A DNA stretch of 64,000 bases from Vandiemenella viatica (taxonomy: Eukaryota > Arthropoda > Insecta > Orthoptera > Morabidae), in contig JARYHS010009186.1 in the NCBI GenBank assembly GCA_031002005.1, positions 180,322,437-180,386,436 of the forward strand, in the 5' to 3' direction. Positions within the stretch are counted from its first letter, which is position 1; each line of letters starts with the position of its first letter. Below are positions 1 through 11,422 of this stretch, in pieces. The translations under genes and the position numbers were made by a program. A model generated the notes under the pieces. It saw only the letters and a program-made list of their open reading frames with translations, made no database searches and was not told the origin of the DNA.

Positions 1-2807
1 GCAGATAGGTTAGAAAACTTAAAAAGGGATATGGAACAACTTAAGTTAGATTTTGTTGGGATTAGTGAGATTAAATGGAAGGACGCACAGGATTTCTGGT
101 CTGGGGAACACAGGATAATTAGCACACAATCTGTCAATGGAGTCAATGGTGTAGGATTTGTAATGAATAAGAAAGTAGGGAAACGTGTGCGTTATTATGA
201 ACAGTTTAGTGACAGGATTGTTTTGATGAGGCTAGAAACTAAGCCAGTCCCAACCACATTAGTACAAGTGTATTTGCCAACGTCACAGGAAGATGACGAA
301 AAAATAGAGAAAATGAACGCTGGAATTGAAGAATTAATCCAATATGTGAAAGTGGAGGAAAATCTAATAATCATGGGTGATTGGAATGCAATAGTGGGAG
401 AAGGATAGGAGGGTAATACTGTAGGAAGTTTTGTTCTAGGAGAAAGAAATGAGCGAGGAAGCAGATTATTGAAATTTTGTGAAAGATATAAGCTAACTTT
501 GGCAAACACACTGTTTAAGAACCATTCAAGAAGGATATACACATGGAAACGTCCTGGGGATACAGGCAGATATGAGCTAGATTATATCATGGCCAAACAG
601 GGATTCAGGAATCAACTTCTAGACAGTAAAGTGAACCCAGGAGCAGACATAGACTCTGACCATAAATTGACAGTAATGAAGTGCAGGCTTAAATTCAAGC
701 GATCAAGGAAGCAATATAAGCAGAACAGACTGGAAGTGAATAAACTGAATCAATCTAGCACGAGACAAAAAATTTCAGAAATGGTAGACTTAGGTCTAAG
801 AAGTAATTCTGAAATGAGCTCAACCGAAGACGAATGGAATGCATTAAAGACCGAAATAATGAAAGCTGATAAAGACACATTAGGTTTCAGGGAACAAGCT
901 GCCCGAAAACCTTGGATCACAGAAGAAATTTTGGAGCTGATGGATCAGAGGAGAAGGTACAAAAATGCTAAGGATGAAGCACGAAGAGAGCAATACAGGC
1001 AATTTAGAAATCAAATCAATAGGAAATGCAAAAAAACCAAAAGAAAAATGGCTATAAGAAAAGTGTGGGGAAGTAGAAAAGGAAGTGGTCATAGGTAAAG
1101 TAGATGTTGCATATAGAAAGATCAAACAGGATTTTGGAGAAATGAAGAAAAGAGATGTGTACATTACTGCTGCCAATGGGAAACCTCTTTTAAGCTCAGA
1201 CGATACAGCTAACCGATGGAAGGAATACATTGAGAAACTGTATGATGGGGATGACTTGAACAAAAGTGTAATGGAAAAGAAAGGCGATGTCGACAGTGAT
1301 GACTTAGGAGATCCTGTTTTGAGGACAGAATTTAATAAAGCTCTGAATGACTTGAAAGCAAATAAGGCAGTTGGAATTGATGAGATCCCTGCAGAACTTC
1401 TTAATTCCCTAGGAGAAGAAGGAATCGAAAGATTATTCAAGCTGATATCAAAAAGTTATGAAAAAGGAGAAATTCCAACTTATTTTAATAAAAATATTAT
1501 CTTCAAACTTCCAATGAAAGCACAAGCCGACAAATATGAGAATTATCGCACCATCAGTCTAACATCACATGCTTCAAAATTACTGACGGGAATAATATAC
1601 AGAAGGATGGAAAGTGTAGTAGAAGAGATAGTAGGGGAAGATCAGTTTGGGTTAAGGAAAAATCGTGGTACACGGGAAGCAATTCTGTCTTTCAGATTAA
1701 TACTTGAAGGGCGGATCAAGAAAAACAAACGTACTTTTATGGCATTTGTCGATTTAGAAAAAGCTTTTGATAATGTTAGGTGGAACAAGATGTTCAAAAT
1801 TTTAAAGAAGTCTAAAGTATCGAGATAGAAGAATACTTTATAAACTATATAAGAATCAAGTGGCTATAGTAAAAGTAGAGAACCACGAGAGACAAGCATC
1901 AGTTAAAAAGGGTGTGAGACAAGGTTGTAGTCTATCCCCGTTAATATTCAACTTGTATGTAGAAGACGCAAAAATGAAAGTCAAAGAAAAATTTCTTTGT
2001 GGCATAAGTGTTCAGGGAGAAAAAATCAGTATGCTACGATTTGCTGACGACATTGTCTTGTTAGCAGAAAGGACTGAGGATATTGAGAAGGTACTGAATG
2101 TCATGAACAAAATACTGAAGGAAGATTTTGGACTGAATATAAATCAAAGGAAGACAAAAGTGATGAAATGTAGCAGATATGATACCAGTAGTAGCAGATT
2201 AAATATAAAAATAGGATCGGATGCAATAGGAGAAGTAATTGAATTCTGTTACTTGGGAAGTAAAATTACAACCGATGGCCGAAGCATGAATGATGTTAAA
2301 AGCAGAATAGCACTAGCAAAAAGAGCCTTCATCAAAAAGAGAAATCTTTTAGTTTCAAATATTGATCTAGGAATTGGAAAGAACTTTTTAAAACTCTATG
2401 TGTGGAGCACAGCAATTTATGGCAGCGAAAAATGGACTTTAGGAATACCGGAAAGAAAGAAAATTGAAGCATTTGAAATGTGGTGCTACAGAAGAATGCT
2501 GAAAATTAAGTGGCCAGACAAAGTAAGAAATGAACGAGTTTTGGAAATGATTGGTGAGAAAAGAAGTTTGTGGAAGAAGCTTACAGGAAGAAGAGACAGG
2601 CTGGTAGGTCATATTTTGAGACATGCTGGATTGGTTAATTTGTTAGTGGAGGGAACAGTCGAAAGTAAGAACTGTAGAGGAAGACATAGATTAGAATATA
2701 TGAAGCAGATAATTGAGGACGTGGGTTTTAGGGGGTATGTAGAGATGAAGAGGTTAGCATTGGATAGGAAGGGATGGAGAATTGCATCAAACCAGTCGAA
2801 AGACTGA
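1..2807 (+). pseudogene. LINE endonuclease/reverse transcriptase ORF with three lesions
   Basis: The protein would nick target DNA and copy the element RNA by target-primed reverse transcription. Endonuclease signatures are MGDWNA (about 373-390) and a DSDH motif (about 652-663). RT signatures are FVDLEKAFDN (about 1744-1773), GVRQGCSLSPL (about 1911-1943) and the catalytic FADD (about 2043-2051). A basic tail with conserved W, Y and C residues runs to a stop at 2805-2807. Lesions: an in-frame TAG at 406-408 inside the endonuclease, a frameshift near 1045-1060 between the domains, and a +1 shift near 1817 just after the RT palm A motif. Between the lesions the frame is open and the catalytic residues are intact, so the copy is fairly young but inactive. 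Confidence 0.85.
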
Positions 2808-2822
2808 CGACAGCGAAAAAAA
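1..2822 (+). mobile_element. RTE-like non-LTR retrotransposon, cut by the window edge
   Basis: A LINE with an apurinic-type endonuclease followed by reverse transcriptase fills the first 2.8 kb. The reading frame is already open at base 1, so the 5' end lies outside the window. The 3' end falls just after the last coding block, in a short A-rich stretch near 2810-2822; there is no long polyA tail, as is usual for RTE-type elements. Assignment to the RTE/BovB group rests on the look of the endonuclease and the RT tail and is an inference; a CR1-like clade is the alternative. No target-site duplication can be tested because only one end is present. Confidence 0.85.
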
Positions 2823-4904
2823 TATTTATCATACATTATTTTACTAATTCCTGTTCAGTGAGGAGACAAAAACTCTTTTAACAATGGTCCTTGTATTTTT
2901 TTCATTGTAATTTCGTAATTTGTTTCGTAATCAGAAACAAATTCCCTTTCCCAAGCTATAGAATTCGTGCAAATAGAGTATGTTTCATTTTGATGTGAAG
3001 TCGGAAAGCTGATAAATTTAAGATAAAAGTTTTCACAAAATAGTGTGCACATTTCGTTCAAAAGGATTCGCACAAAACCAAATGGGCGGATTTAGTTACT
3101 TTTGACCGTCAAAATGTTTATCGGGATTTAAAGCTTACAAGTCTAATAATATAATATCATTTTTCTAGTTAGCGGTGTGTTAACTACGACGTCGTCGTTT
3201 TAAGAGAGGGGTCCATACTTTAATATTCCCCATGGACGAATTTGAATGGCAGCAGATATATCTCCATTTGAATTACGTCTTCCCCTGTTGTCTGACAACG
3301 GAAGGTGTTCCATATACCTGTTGCCAAACAAAATTAAGGTGTAGATTACAGAGAAGTAAAAACTAATTTGTGAATACAGACTATTAGATATCTTTTATTA
3401 CTAAACTGTCTAATCAGGAAATAAATATGTTTTTACCCCAGTAATAACAATTTGTTAAGAATGCATTCGTTGCCATTATGCTGCAGATTCCTGCCTGCAG
3501 TATTGCAGGTTGAAGTGTTTAATTTAAGCCATAACATTAAAGCGTGTATTCCATTGTTGTAACGGAACACAGTAAAAACAGGCTGACCACAAACAACACA
3601 TTTGTCTAACTTTCAGAAAACAGAGAACAAAAGCATTTAGTAATTTTGTCCCAAAACCATTCCAGGTAAGGCAGGAAGTGTTAACATATTGTTTTTTTGT
3701 ACTGACAATTAATTTGCGGGAGCGTTCTTACGTCCACCTTTCACACAGTAACTTCGTCGTGGATTTTTCTGGACTCCTGCGTTCTTAATCGTTATTAAAT
3801 ATTTGATTACTCGTGTGCAGTGTACAACTGGGAACAGGGGCATACCTACTCCGAATGACTGGCATAGATGTAACTGCTGTTTAAGAATCTATAAATTCCT
3901 CCATGGTTTACATTGGTAAATCGTTCAACGCGTATCAAGACGTGAACCTATGTACTTCTGTGTATTAATCTAGTTTTGTAACTACAACGTCATCTCACCC
4001 GGTTTTTAGAAGATATGAAGATATAAGCGTCTAACATGATAGACTATGCACAAATAATACTTGATGAAATAGAAAAGCCTGAACAGCATAGGCCTGCTAA
4101 TTAGTCGTAATAAGCAAACCTGCATAGAGGATGTTTCTGATTTTCCGCCTAGACCTGCGGGGTCTGGAATATTCCACGCTTCAATTCGCTCCGCCTTCGC
4201 TATTACAGTTCATTTAATCTCTGATGATTGCTTGTGAAAGTAAAATGGTGTTCTCACTGCTGTTTTATGTGACTGGTTCGCAACTTGGATTCCAGCCAGT
4301 ATCGGCAATGATGTCAGGATAAATGAAATAATAGACTCCAGGACAGTGATTAAATTTTAAAGATGGTTGCGGTAAATTAAAAAGTGCTTCCGAGGAGGAA
4401 AAAATGTTTCTTCACTGAATTTATGAGCCCAGTACCAGGAATCATAAAACCGAAGATACAACTGATAGCTCATCGCCCAGCATAAAAATCTCATTATTTT
4501 GTCTCACGAACAAAGGGAGTTGATTCATGGATCCTTAAGCATTTGATTATTGTTATTAATACACCTATAAAATTAGATTGGTAAAAAAAAAAAACAGATA
4601 ACACTAAGATGGTCATTGACATGATACGCAAAAACATTATTTGAAGTACATTATACAATTTGTATTGACGTACTCTTCATCAAAATGTTCAGTATCTAAT
4701 TGTCAAAACCAGAAATCAACAATATCGGTGTATTTAAAACTTTTTTCCCCGGACTGCCTTAGCGTAGACTACATTATGGTTTTTTTTTTGTGTTTGTCTT
4801 ACTCGTTTTAGGTTCATATATTATTTTTTATTTAACATTCTCTTAAACAACTTTTATGAATATTACATAAGTTAGCAGAAAAATCATCATTTCTATAAGG
4901 TGTT
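2823..4904. other. Intergenic DNA, nothing recognised
   Basis: About 2.1 kb of AT-rich sequence with frequent stops in all frames. No coding signature, terminal repeat or RNA gene was recognised. Confidence 0.5.
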
Positions 4905-6690
4905 TATGTCGCAAGCCATTACCTCCCTTCATACCTAACCGAAATCAATGAACGAGGTGTCATATTAAAGTTTGTAGTCTCCACCTTGGTCACATCATAA
5001 TTTAAGAAAGGATTTTTTCAGAATTCGACCCTTAAAGGACAAAATGTCAATATTTTTAAAATGTTTTTTTTTGTGTCTCGAGCCATTTATTTCTCTGGAC
5101 ATCTAACCGATATGGATCAATGAAGATGTATTATGAAGAGTAATGTCTCGGCTTTGGTTTCATCATATATTAAGGAAGGATTTTCTTGGAATTCAACCCT
5201 TAAAGGGGAAAAAATACATTGGTTCTACAACGCATTTTTGTGTCACGAGTCATTTATTTCCCTTCATACCTAACTGATACAGGTAAATGATGCATCATAT
5301 TAAAGAGTAAGGTCTCCACAGTGGTAAAATTATATTTTAAGAAAGGTATTTTTCGTAATTCGACCCTTAAAGGGCAAAAATGACAAAATTTCTAAAATAC
5401 GTTTTTCGTTCCTCGAGCCATTTATCTTCTTAGATATATAACCGAAATAGATAAATGAAGTAGGATTATGAAGATTAGTGTCTCGGCTTTGGCGATATCA
5501 TATAGTAAGAAAGAATTTTTTTTGGAATTGAACCCTTAAAGGAAAAAAGTATCAATGGTTCAACAACGCATTTTTCTGTCACGAGCCATTTATCTCCCTT
5601 AATACCTAACCGATATAGATAAATGAGGTATGACACTAAATAGCATGGTCTCCGCCGTGGTAACGTTACATTTAAGAAAATTAATTTTTCGCAATTCGAC
5701 CCTTATATGGCAAAAATGTTAATATTTCTAAAATGCGTTTTTTTCTGTCTCGAGCCATTTATCTTCTTGGATATATAACTGAGATCGATAAATGAAGTAG
5801 GATTATGAAGATTAGTGTCTCAGGTCTGGTGACATCATATACTAAGAAAGAATTTTGTTTGGAATTGAACCTTTAAAGGGGAAAAGTATGAATGGTTTTT
5901 TGTGTCACTAGCGATTTATCTCCATTAATATATAACCGAGATAGATAAATGAGGTATCATATTAAAGATTAAGGTCTCCGCTATGGCAACATCATGTTTT
6001 AAGAATTGAATTTTCTGAACTTAACTCTTAAAGGGAAAAAATCTCAGTATTTCTAAAATGCGTTTTTATGTCTCGAGTCATTTATCTACCTTGATAATTA
6101 AATAAACTTGACAAACGAGGTATCGTTTTAAAGACTGAGGTCTTTGTAAGGTCTTCGGTTGGTGACACCATATTTTAAGAAAGGATGTTTTCAAAATTTG
6201 ACCCTTAAAGGGTAAAAGTATTAATATTCTTACAACGCATTTTTCTGTCACGAGCCATTTATCTCCAGTGAAATCTAACCGAAATCGATAAACGGAGCAT
6301 CGTTTAAAATATTATAGTATACGCTTTGGACACATCATTTTTTAAGAAAGAACTTTCTTTAAATTCAACCCTTAAAGGGAAAAATATCATCATTTCTACT
6401 TTCTTTTTTTACCTCGCTTGATGCCTAACCGAAATCGGTAAATGAGGTATCATTTTAAAGGCCAAGCTGTCCGCTTTGGTCACACCATATTTTATAAAAG
6501 GATTTTTTTTTTAAATTTTACCCTTAAAGGGCAAAAGTATCAATATTATTTCTACAACTTTAACAACCTTTCTTTTATATCGAGCCATTTATCTCCTTCG
6601 ACTCCTAGCCGAAATCGATAAATGAAAAATCATTTTAGAGATTAAGGTCTCCAATTTGGTAAATTTTTTGGAATTTGATGCTTAAAGTAC
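4905..6690. repeat. Satellite array, ~168 bp monomer, about 11 units, alternating A/B types
   Basis: The landmark ACCCTTAAAGG recurs with its TTAAAGG at about 5032, 5200, 5367, 5536, 5703, 5873, 6028, 6205, 6372, 6524 and 6682, spacings of mostly 167-170 bp. Each unit also carries a (C/A)GAGCCATTTAT box followed by CTAACCGA and GATAAATGA. For the first six units two types alternate. Type A has AATTCGACCCTTAAAGG with TCTCGAGCC; type B has GGAATT(C/G)AACCC with GTCACGAG(C/T)C. Same-type spacing is 335-337 bp, so the array was amplified partly as a dimer. Later units vary more in length (152-177 bp). Confidence 0.88.
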
Positions 6691-7630
6691 TCTCGCGTAT
6701 CAAACAGTTCAGAGCCAAGTCCTTAAATAGCAGTAGCAGTATCGCTGAGATGTCAGTAAACTGTTTTTTATACAATAAGTAGCTTATCGGATATTTTTTC
6801 TGTTACGCAAACATTTTTGATTTGCTAAACAATTCCAGTGTTAACATTTTATTCGCACAGCAGCACATATCACAGAGATGTTGATATACTGTGTGCATTT
6901 TGTTCAGGTTGGCTGTATTCTGTTAGGGTCAGTGACAGTTTGACGTACATAGTTTTAAATTTTCCTAACTGTTTCGTAATATGTTTTGATGCAAATAAAT
7001 GTTTGTTACAAAGTTCGGTTCTATTTTTTATTATATTACAAGCATTCAATCTCACTATTCATTGGATTTTATTAGCGAAATTTTCGCATGTTTCATCTAG
7101 TAATTCCTAATTTTACAATCATTTTTGATTGAGCGATGCAACAAACAATTCTTTCCAGCTTATTTATTAAAAACAGACACTTTATGTTGCTTTTTTTTAT
7201 AACAATATCTTATGCTTATCAGTGTGAAGTAACAGTGCATTTTTCTCTATTTGAACAAATATTGCGTCATAAGTTTCCAGCGTTACTTTCAACAATTTCA
7301 GTACCCATTTACTGTTTACTCAAAACAAAAACAAAATTACCGTCACACAGTATTAGGTACTTCTATCATCAGATTCCTTAGATTCCGGGGAAATTTTCAT
7401 TGCGCATTCTGATACTTATACTGCGTTAAATTTGTCAATAATGGTGAATTTTCGCATTGTCTTATAGGACTCGTTACCTGGATTGTACATCAGTGTTTCC
7501 ATTGAATTCGATCATTAAAGCATTTTTATCGGCCTATTTCATTTCCAAGAAGTCTTGCAACTGGCCACTTGTATTATATACTGGCGAATCTCTGCTTTAT
7601 CTAGCGTCGTGAAGTATAAAGAATGATTTT
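6691..7630. other. Intergenic DNA, nothing recognised
   Basis: AT-rich DNA. The open frames at 6838-7110 and 7136-7381 are biased by T-rich composition, match no recognised family and lack splice or promoter context. Confidence 0.45.
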
Positions 7631-7640
7631 TATAATCTAC

Positions 7641-8500
7641 TAGCTGACTCGGCAATGTTTATCTATTGCTGCACTTGAGTACACATTAAATGAACACATT
7701 TGAAAGTTTGTATTTAGCTAAAATTAGATATTTACATACACATTATTATTTCTGTGATTTGAAACACATAAGTTTTAATTGATGTTTCATTCAGTTTCAA
7801 GTTCATTCCATTTGTCTTGGATATACAATGTATTGGTCATTCCATTTGGCATAAATACAAACAAACAAAACCTCTCGGTTTTCCTACACGGGAGCGCACA
7901 TTGTATAATTGTCCGTGAGGTAATTTTTCTCCTTTTTAAATATCCAATAATTTTATTGAAAAAATTTCTGAAGAAAGATCGTTTTGTAAAAACCGTTTGA
8001 CATTAATGAAAATTTACTAACAGATATCCGCTAATGAGATGCTTTTAAACACACATTCAGTTCATCAGGCGATGTTAACGTGAAATAACTGGTAACATCT
8101 TTCGAAAACCACTTGCTAATAATATTAGAGCACCACTGAATGGCCGTTTATTTCCACGTACATCTCACAATGATCGAGGCAATGCTTCCAACGATTTTTC
8201 ATGCGCTCGATGTGCATTCATCCAGTATTAGTATCCAGTATTGTATCAGTGGAATAATTTACTCATTCCGATGTTTTTGAAATGTTGGAGGTTGGTATTT
8301 GACTGTTTCGTAATTCAATGGCAATTAAAGTGCTCAATTTGTTGTCTGGCAACCATCCAAAAGAGTGGGCGCAATTCCAGATGATGCTTTTGCCAATGCG
8401 ATGTTATATAGTGCCTGCATGGTTTATATTGAAATAAGAGCTACAAATTAAAAAATGATTAAAGTGAAACAACCGTTCAGTAGTTATAAGAGTATTGATA
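7641..8500 (+). repeat. Degenerate insect LINE/SINE-like element (ACTAGCTGA... family)
   Basis: The left edge reads CTACTAGCTGACTCGGCAA, the start of a widespread insect repeat. Near 8470-8490 is CCGTTCAGTAGTTATAAGAG, which resembles the 3' tail of such elements. The interior is decayed, with no open frame of note. Treating both ends as one element is an inference from their order and orientation. A related start occurs at 45290 and an inverted one near 19560. Confidence 0.4.
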
Positions 8501-8639
8501 AGTATCTGCAGAACAAAAAATGTTCATACTTTATTTAGTAAAGATAAACATATGCTGCAGTTGATTTATTTGTATATCATCAAATCTTCCACATCTTACA
8601 ACGATGTGTCTCTAACGGTTTGGCGCTTATGTCAAGAGA

Positions 8640-8855
8640 ACATCTATAGTGCCTATTTTTATCAAGACAGTGAAATCGACAATGTTCGAATCCCGGACCC
8701 CACGTATCCGCCGTTGTGTGTGCAGTTCTTAGGCGGTTTTTCCGCAGTCAGCTAGGCCGATACTAGGTCTTACTTCAATCTCCACCTCATAAATTACGCA
8801 TTTCACACAGAAAATACACATATCAAACAAAACATGTTACACGAATCGTAGACAT
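8640..8855 (+). repeat. Possible tRNA-derived SINE
   Basis: GTTCGAATCCC (about 8684-8694) is a near-consensus RNA polymerase III B box. Its downstream body, CACCTCATAAATTACGCA and following (about 8782-8850), resembles 15920-15988, so both probably come from one repeat family. The A box is not clear. Confidence 0.35.
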
Positions 8856-9538
8856 ATTTCAATACTTAAGTTTCTCCATTTCTCCTGGAACCGACTGGTA
8901 ACAGTGCACATATTCTTAACTACATGGCATGATAAGAATCAAGGCTTTGTGTGATCCGATAAGGTCCATTCCCAAATAACAATTAATAAGAAACCAATAT
9001 AATCCTGGGCTAGACTTTTCTTTTATTTAAGATAATTTTGTTTTAAACAGTCAGAAGTACAGCATCGAAAAATAAGTGGATTTTTTTTTTAAATACTGAT
9101 TTAATTAAGTTTTCTCCTCAATAACTGTAGTAATCTATACAATCCAGGACTCTTACTGTGTTTATTCATTGGAGCGTGTAGGGACACTCTAAAACAAAAA
9201 ACGGCGTTTTATGTGCTAGAATACTGAATAAAAAATTTTTGTTCACCTAATACCAATGACAGTAAAACCGTGCTTATCAGATATTATTTTTGCGTATCAA
9301 AACATGAGTTTTCATTCAGCATCTTAGAGTCTTCATCAAGCACAAGACAGAAGAAACATTCAAATAATGTAAAATTTACGATCCAATAGAATATATTATT
9401 TCTCACTCTCAGTGAAATGACTGTCTCCCAGGCTGACAAGGAATGGCTGAAATTTTCTCCATCTTGCGTGGAGGGTGAGCAATAACGCTCTAGTCTGGTA
9501 TTCGGAAGGAAGCAGGTTTAAGCCATAATCAGAATCAG
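8856..9538. other. Intergenic DNA, nothing recognised
   Basis: AT-rich sequence with short A/T runs and no coding or repeat signature recognised. Confidence 0.45.
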
Positions 9539-9752
9539 TAAACCAAGTTAGCCGCTGCTACACTGGAGTTATTCCACATTTAAATTCTAGTCCGGATGAG
9601 TCAATTACACTTCACCAGTTTGCCCAATTATCTCCATGGGTATTTTATCAAAATGGTGCATAGCCCATTTTCTTCTCGACTTAACCCGAATTGATAGGTG
9701 AGTGTAAACGTTCAAGACTAGCATTTTGGAAGAGTTCGATTCGATTTGCTGT
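9539..9752 (+). repeat. Dispersed repeat, copy 1 (partner 11201-11422)
   Basis: Starts AACCAAGTTAGCCGCTGCTAC and ends TTCGATTCGATT. It shares long blocks with the partner copy 1.66 kb downstream in the same orientation, including TCCGGATGAGTCAATT and CATTTTCTTCTCGACTTAAC. Divergence is moderate with small indels. No terminal inverted repeat or polyA is visible, so class is unknown. Confidence 0.75.
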
Positions 9753-10282
9753 AGGTTGTGGTTAAATATAAGTTAAAATATTTGAAGTTTGTTCGAATGC
9801 TGGGAAATTTCTTTTTTATGGGTTAACCACAACGAAAGGACTTCTTTTAAATTAGAGGCAATAATTAAGAAATAGTGATGATAGGTTTAAAGCAAAGTAA
9901 ACATTCCATTCTGTGAAAATAATGAAGTAATTACCATCCTATCAAGCAGTAATGCCTTACTGGCTCCATGGATACCTTTAGGAAGATTTGTTGGTTCTGT
10001 TTTACATACGAAAGAAAAATGAGCGTGAAGGTTTACAGAACAATGATTAAAAGTGACATATTTACTGATGTCTAGTTTCTTTTTGTTCAAAACATAAAAT
10101 TAAATCCTATCATGGTAACTAAGCTTTAGTTGTTAATCGATCATATCCAAAACTTCTACAAATTTTCTACTCCTACGTTACCTTGTGTAGAAGATGTGAT
10201 ATTGTGTTTGAGAAAACCTGAAACCTGCTGATGGTTACAAAAATTCTAGTTAATTAAACTAACCTAGCAAAACAAGGCTTCT
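9753..10282. other. Intergenic DNA, nothing recognised
   Basis: AT-rich sequence. The minus-strand open frame at 9887-10090 matches no recognised family. Confidence 0.4.
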
Positions 10283-10288
10283 TTTATT
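10283..10288 (-). terminator. Possible polyA signal for the 10.34-10.53 kb exon
   Basis: AATAAA on the minus strand, about 55 bases after the stop codon of the coding-like segment at 10343-10528. Single AATAAA words are common in AT-rich DNA, so the position rather than the word is the support. Confidence 0.35.
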
Positions 10289-10342
10289 TTTAGTGCACTT
10301 ATTAATTAATGATTCACATTACTGTCGGTACAATTTGTTTAG

Positions 10343-10528
10343 TCAAAGCTTTATAAAAACTTTTTCATCTGGATATAATAAACCTTTCAATATACATTTC
10401 TTAATTTGCTTGTTTTTGCGATATGCCTCTTTCTCAAGTTCTCTGGCGATAGCAAACGGAGATTGTCCTTCACCAAGGCCGGTACTATCAACATTTTTCT
10501 TTGCTCCTCCAAAAGCGATGACTGCTCT
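10343..10528 (-). CDS. Candidate 3'-terminal exon of an unidentified gene
   Basis: Read on the minus strand, this segment is open for about 61 codons and ends in TGA at 10343-10345. It has no ATG near its start, so it is a C-terminal exon or fragment. The translation starts near AVIAFGGAKKNVDSTGLGEG, continues with a charged helix (SPFAIARELEKEAYRKN) and ends KGLLYPDEKVFIKL. Charge pattern, lack of low complexity and varied residues are coding-like. The frame is closed upstream by TAG at 10529-10531, inside TTAAGTAG; that AG is a possible splice acceptor after a short pyrimidine-rich stretch. The family was not recognised. A gene fragment or pseudogene cannot be excluded. Confidence 0.45.
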   Translation of the reverse strand, partial: RAVIAFGGAKKNVDSTGLGEGQSPFAIARELEKEAYRKNKQIKKCILKGLLYPDEKVFIKL

Positions 10529-10531
10529 CTA

Positions 10532-11200
10532 CTTAACACAGAAAATTTTAGTACAATTCATCAGATATATTCAATCAAAAAATTAGAACAGCTGTACTGT
10601 ATGAGGCTACCTTACAATTCGATAGCACGCCTATCACTAATGTGCAAATATTTATTAATAAATCAAGTGTGTCAAACGATATCAGTTACTCACATGCCTG
10701 TTTCGTATCTCAGATGATTTTAATTATATTAGTTTCTTCCTTTCAGTAATTTCTTCAATAGTCAATACCCGTCACAGCAGAGTGTCTGTCGTGTGGAAAT
10801 TTCCAGTGTGCTACATAGAAACTGTGAGCGTAAAACCTGAGCTGTCAATACTTGTTTTGTTTGCTGCGTCTGGAGACGTTAAAACAAATGGGGTCTATAA
10901 AAACTGCTGCAACGCCTGAGGTGACTGATGACGCACGCTGTGTTGTCAGTCTGACCGCAAAAACAGGGGAAAAAGAATAACGTTAATGAAGAAGAAAAAG
11001 AACCGCAGGTGTGTGGTCGGTCTGGAACCGGTTGCAAGTAGGATCGGGTTCAGAGTAGAACTGCGCGCGTCGCCCGTGACTGCACGAAAGGCTCGGGAAC
11101 TTGGGTCTGGTATCTCTGTAACAACATACCTACTGCCACGGCTGTTACAGCGGTAGTGATGTAGTTTATCAACATCAGTGTCACTATCGAGGTTGTTGAG
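10532..11200. other. Intergenic or intronic DNA, nothing recognised
   Basis: If 10343-10528 is a real terminal exon this stretch is its intron. No further exon was recognised. Confidence 0.35.
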
Positions 11201-11422
11201 TAAACCAAGTTAGCTGCTGCTACAGTTATAGCATTGGAGATATTCCACATTCAAATTTTGGTCCGGATGAGTCAATTCCACGTCACCAGATTTCCCAAAT
11301 ATATCCATAATCATTTTAATAAAATAGTGCGTAGTCCATTTTCTTCTTGACTTAACCTGGATTGGTAGGTGAGCGTTAAAGTTCAAGTCTAGCATTGTGG
11401 AAGATTTCGATTCGATTTCGGT
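11201..11422 (+). repeat. Dispersed repeat, copy 2 (partner 9539-9752)
   Basis: Starts AACCAAGTTAGCTGCTGCTA and ends TTCGATTCGATTTCGG, aligning along its length with copy 1. It carries a ~13 base insertion near the left end (TTATAGCATTGGA) relative to copy 1. Confidence 0.75.
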
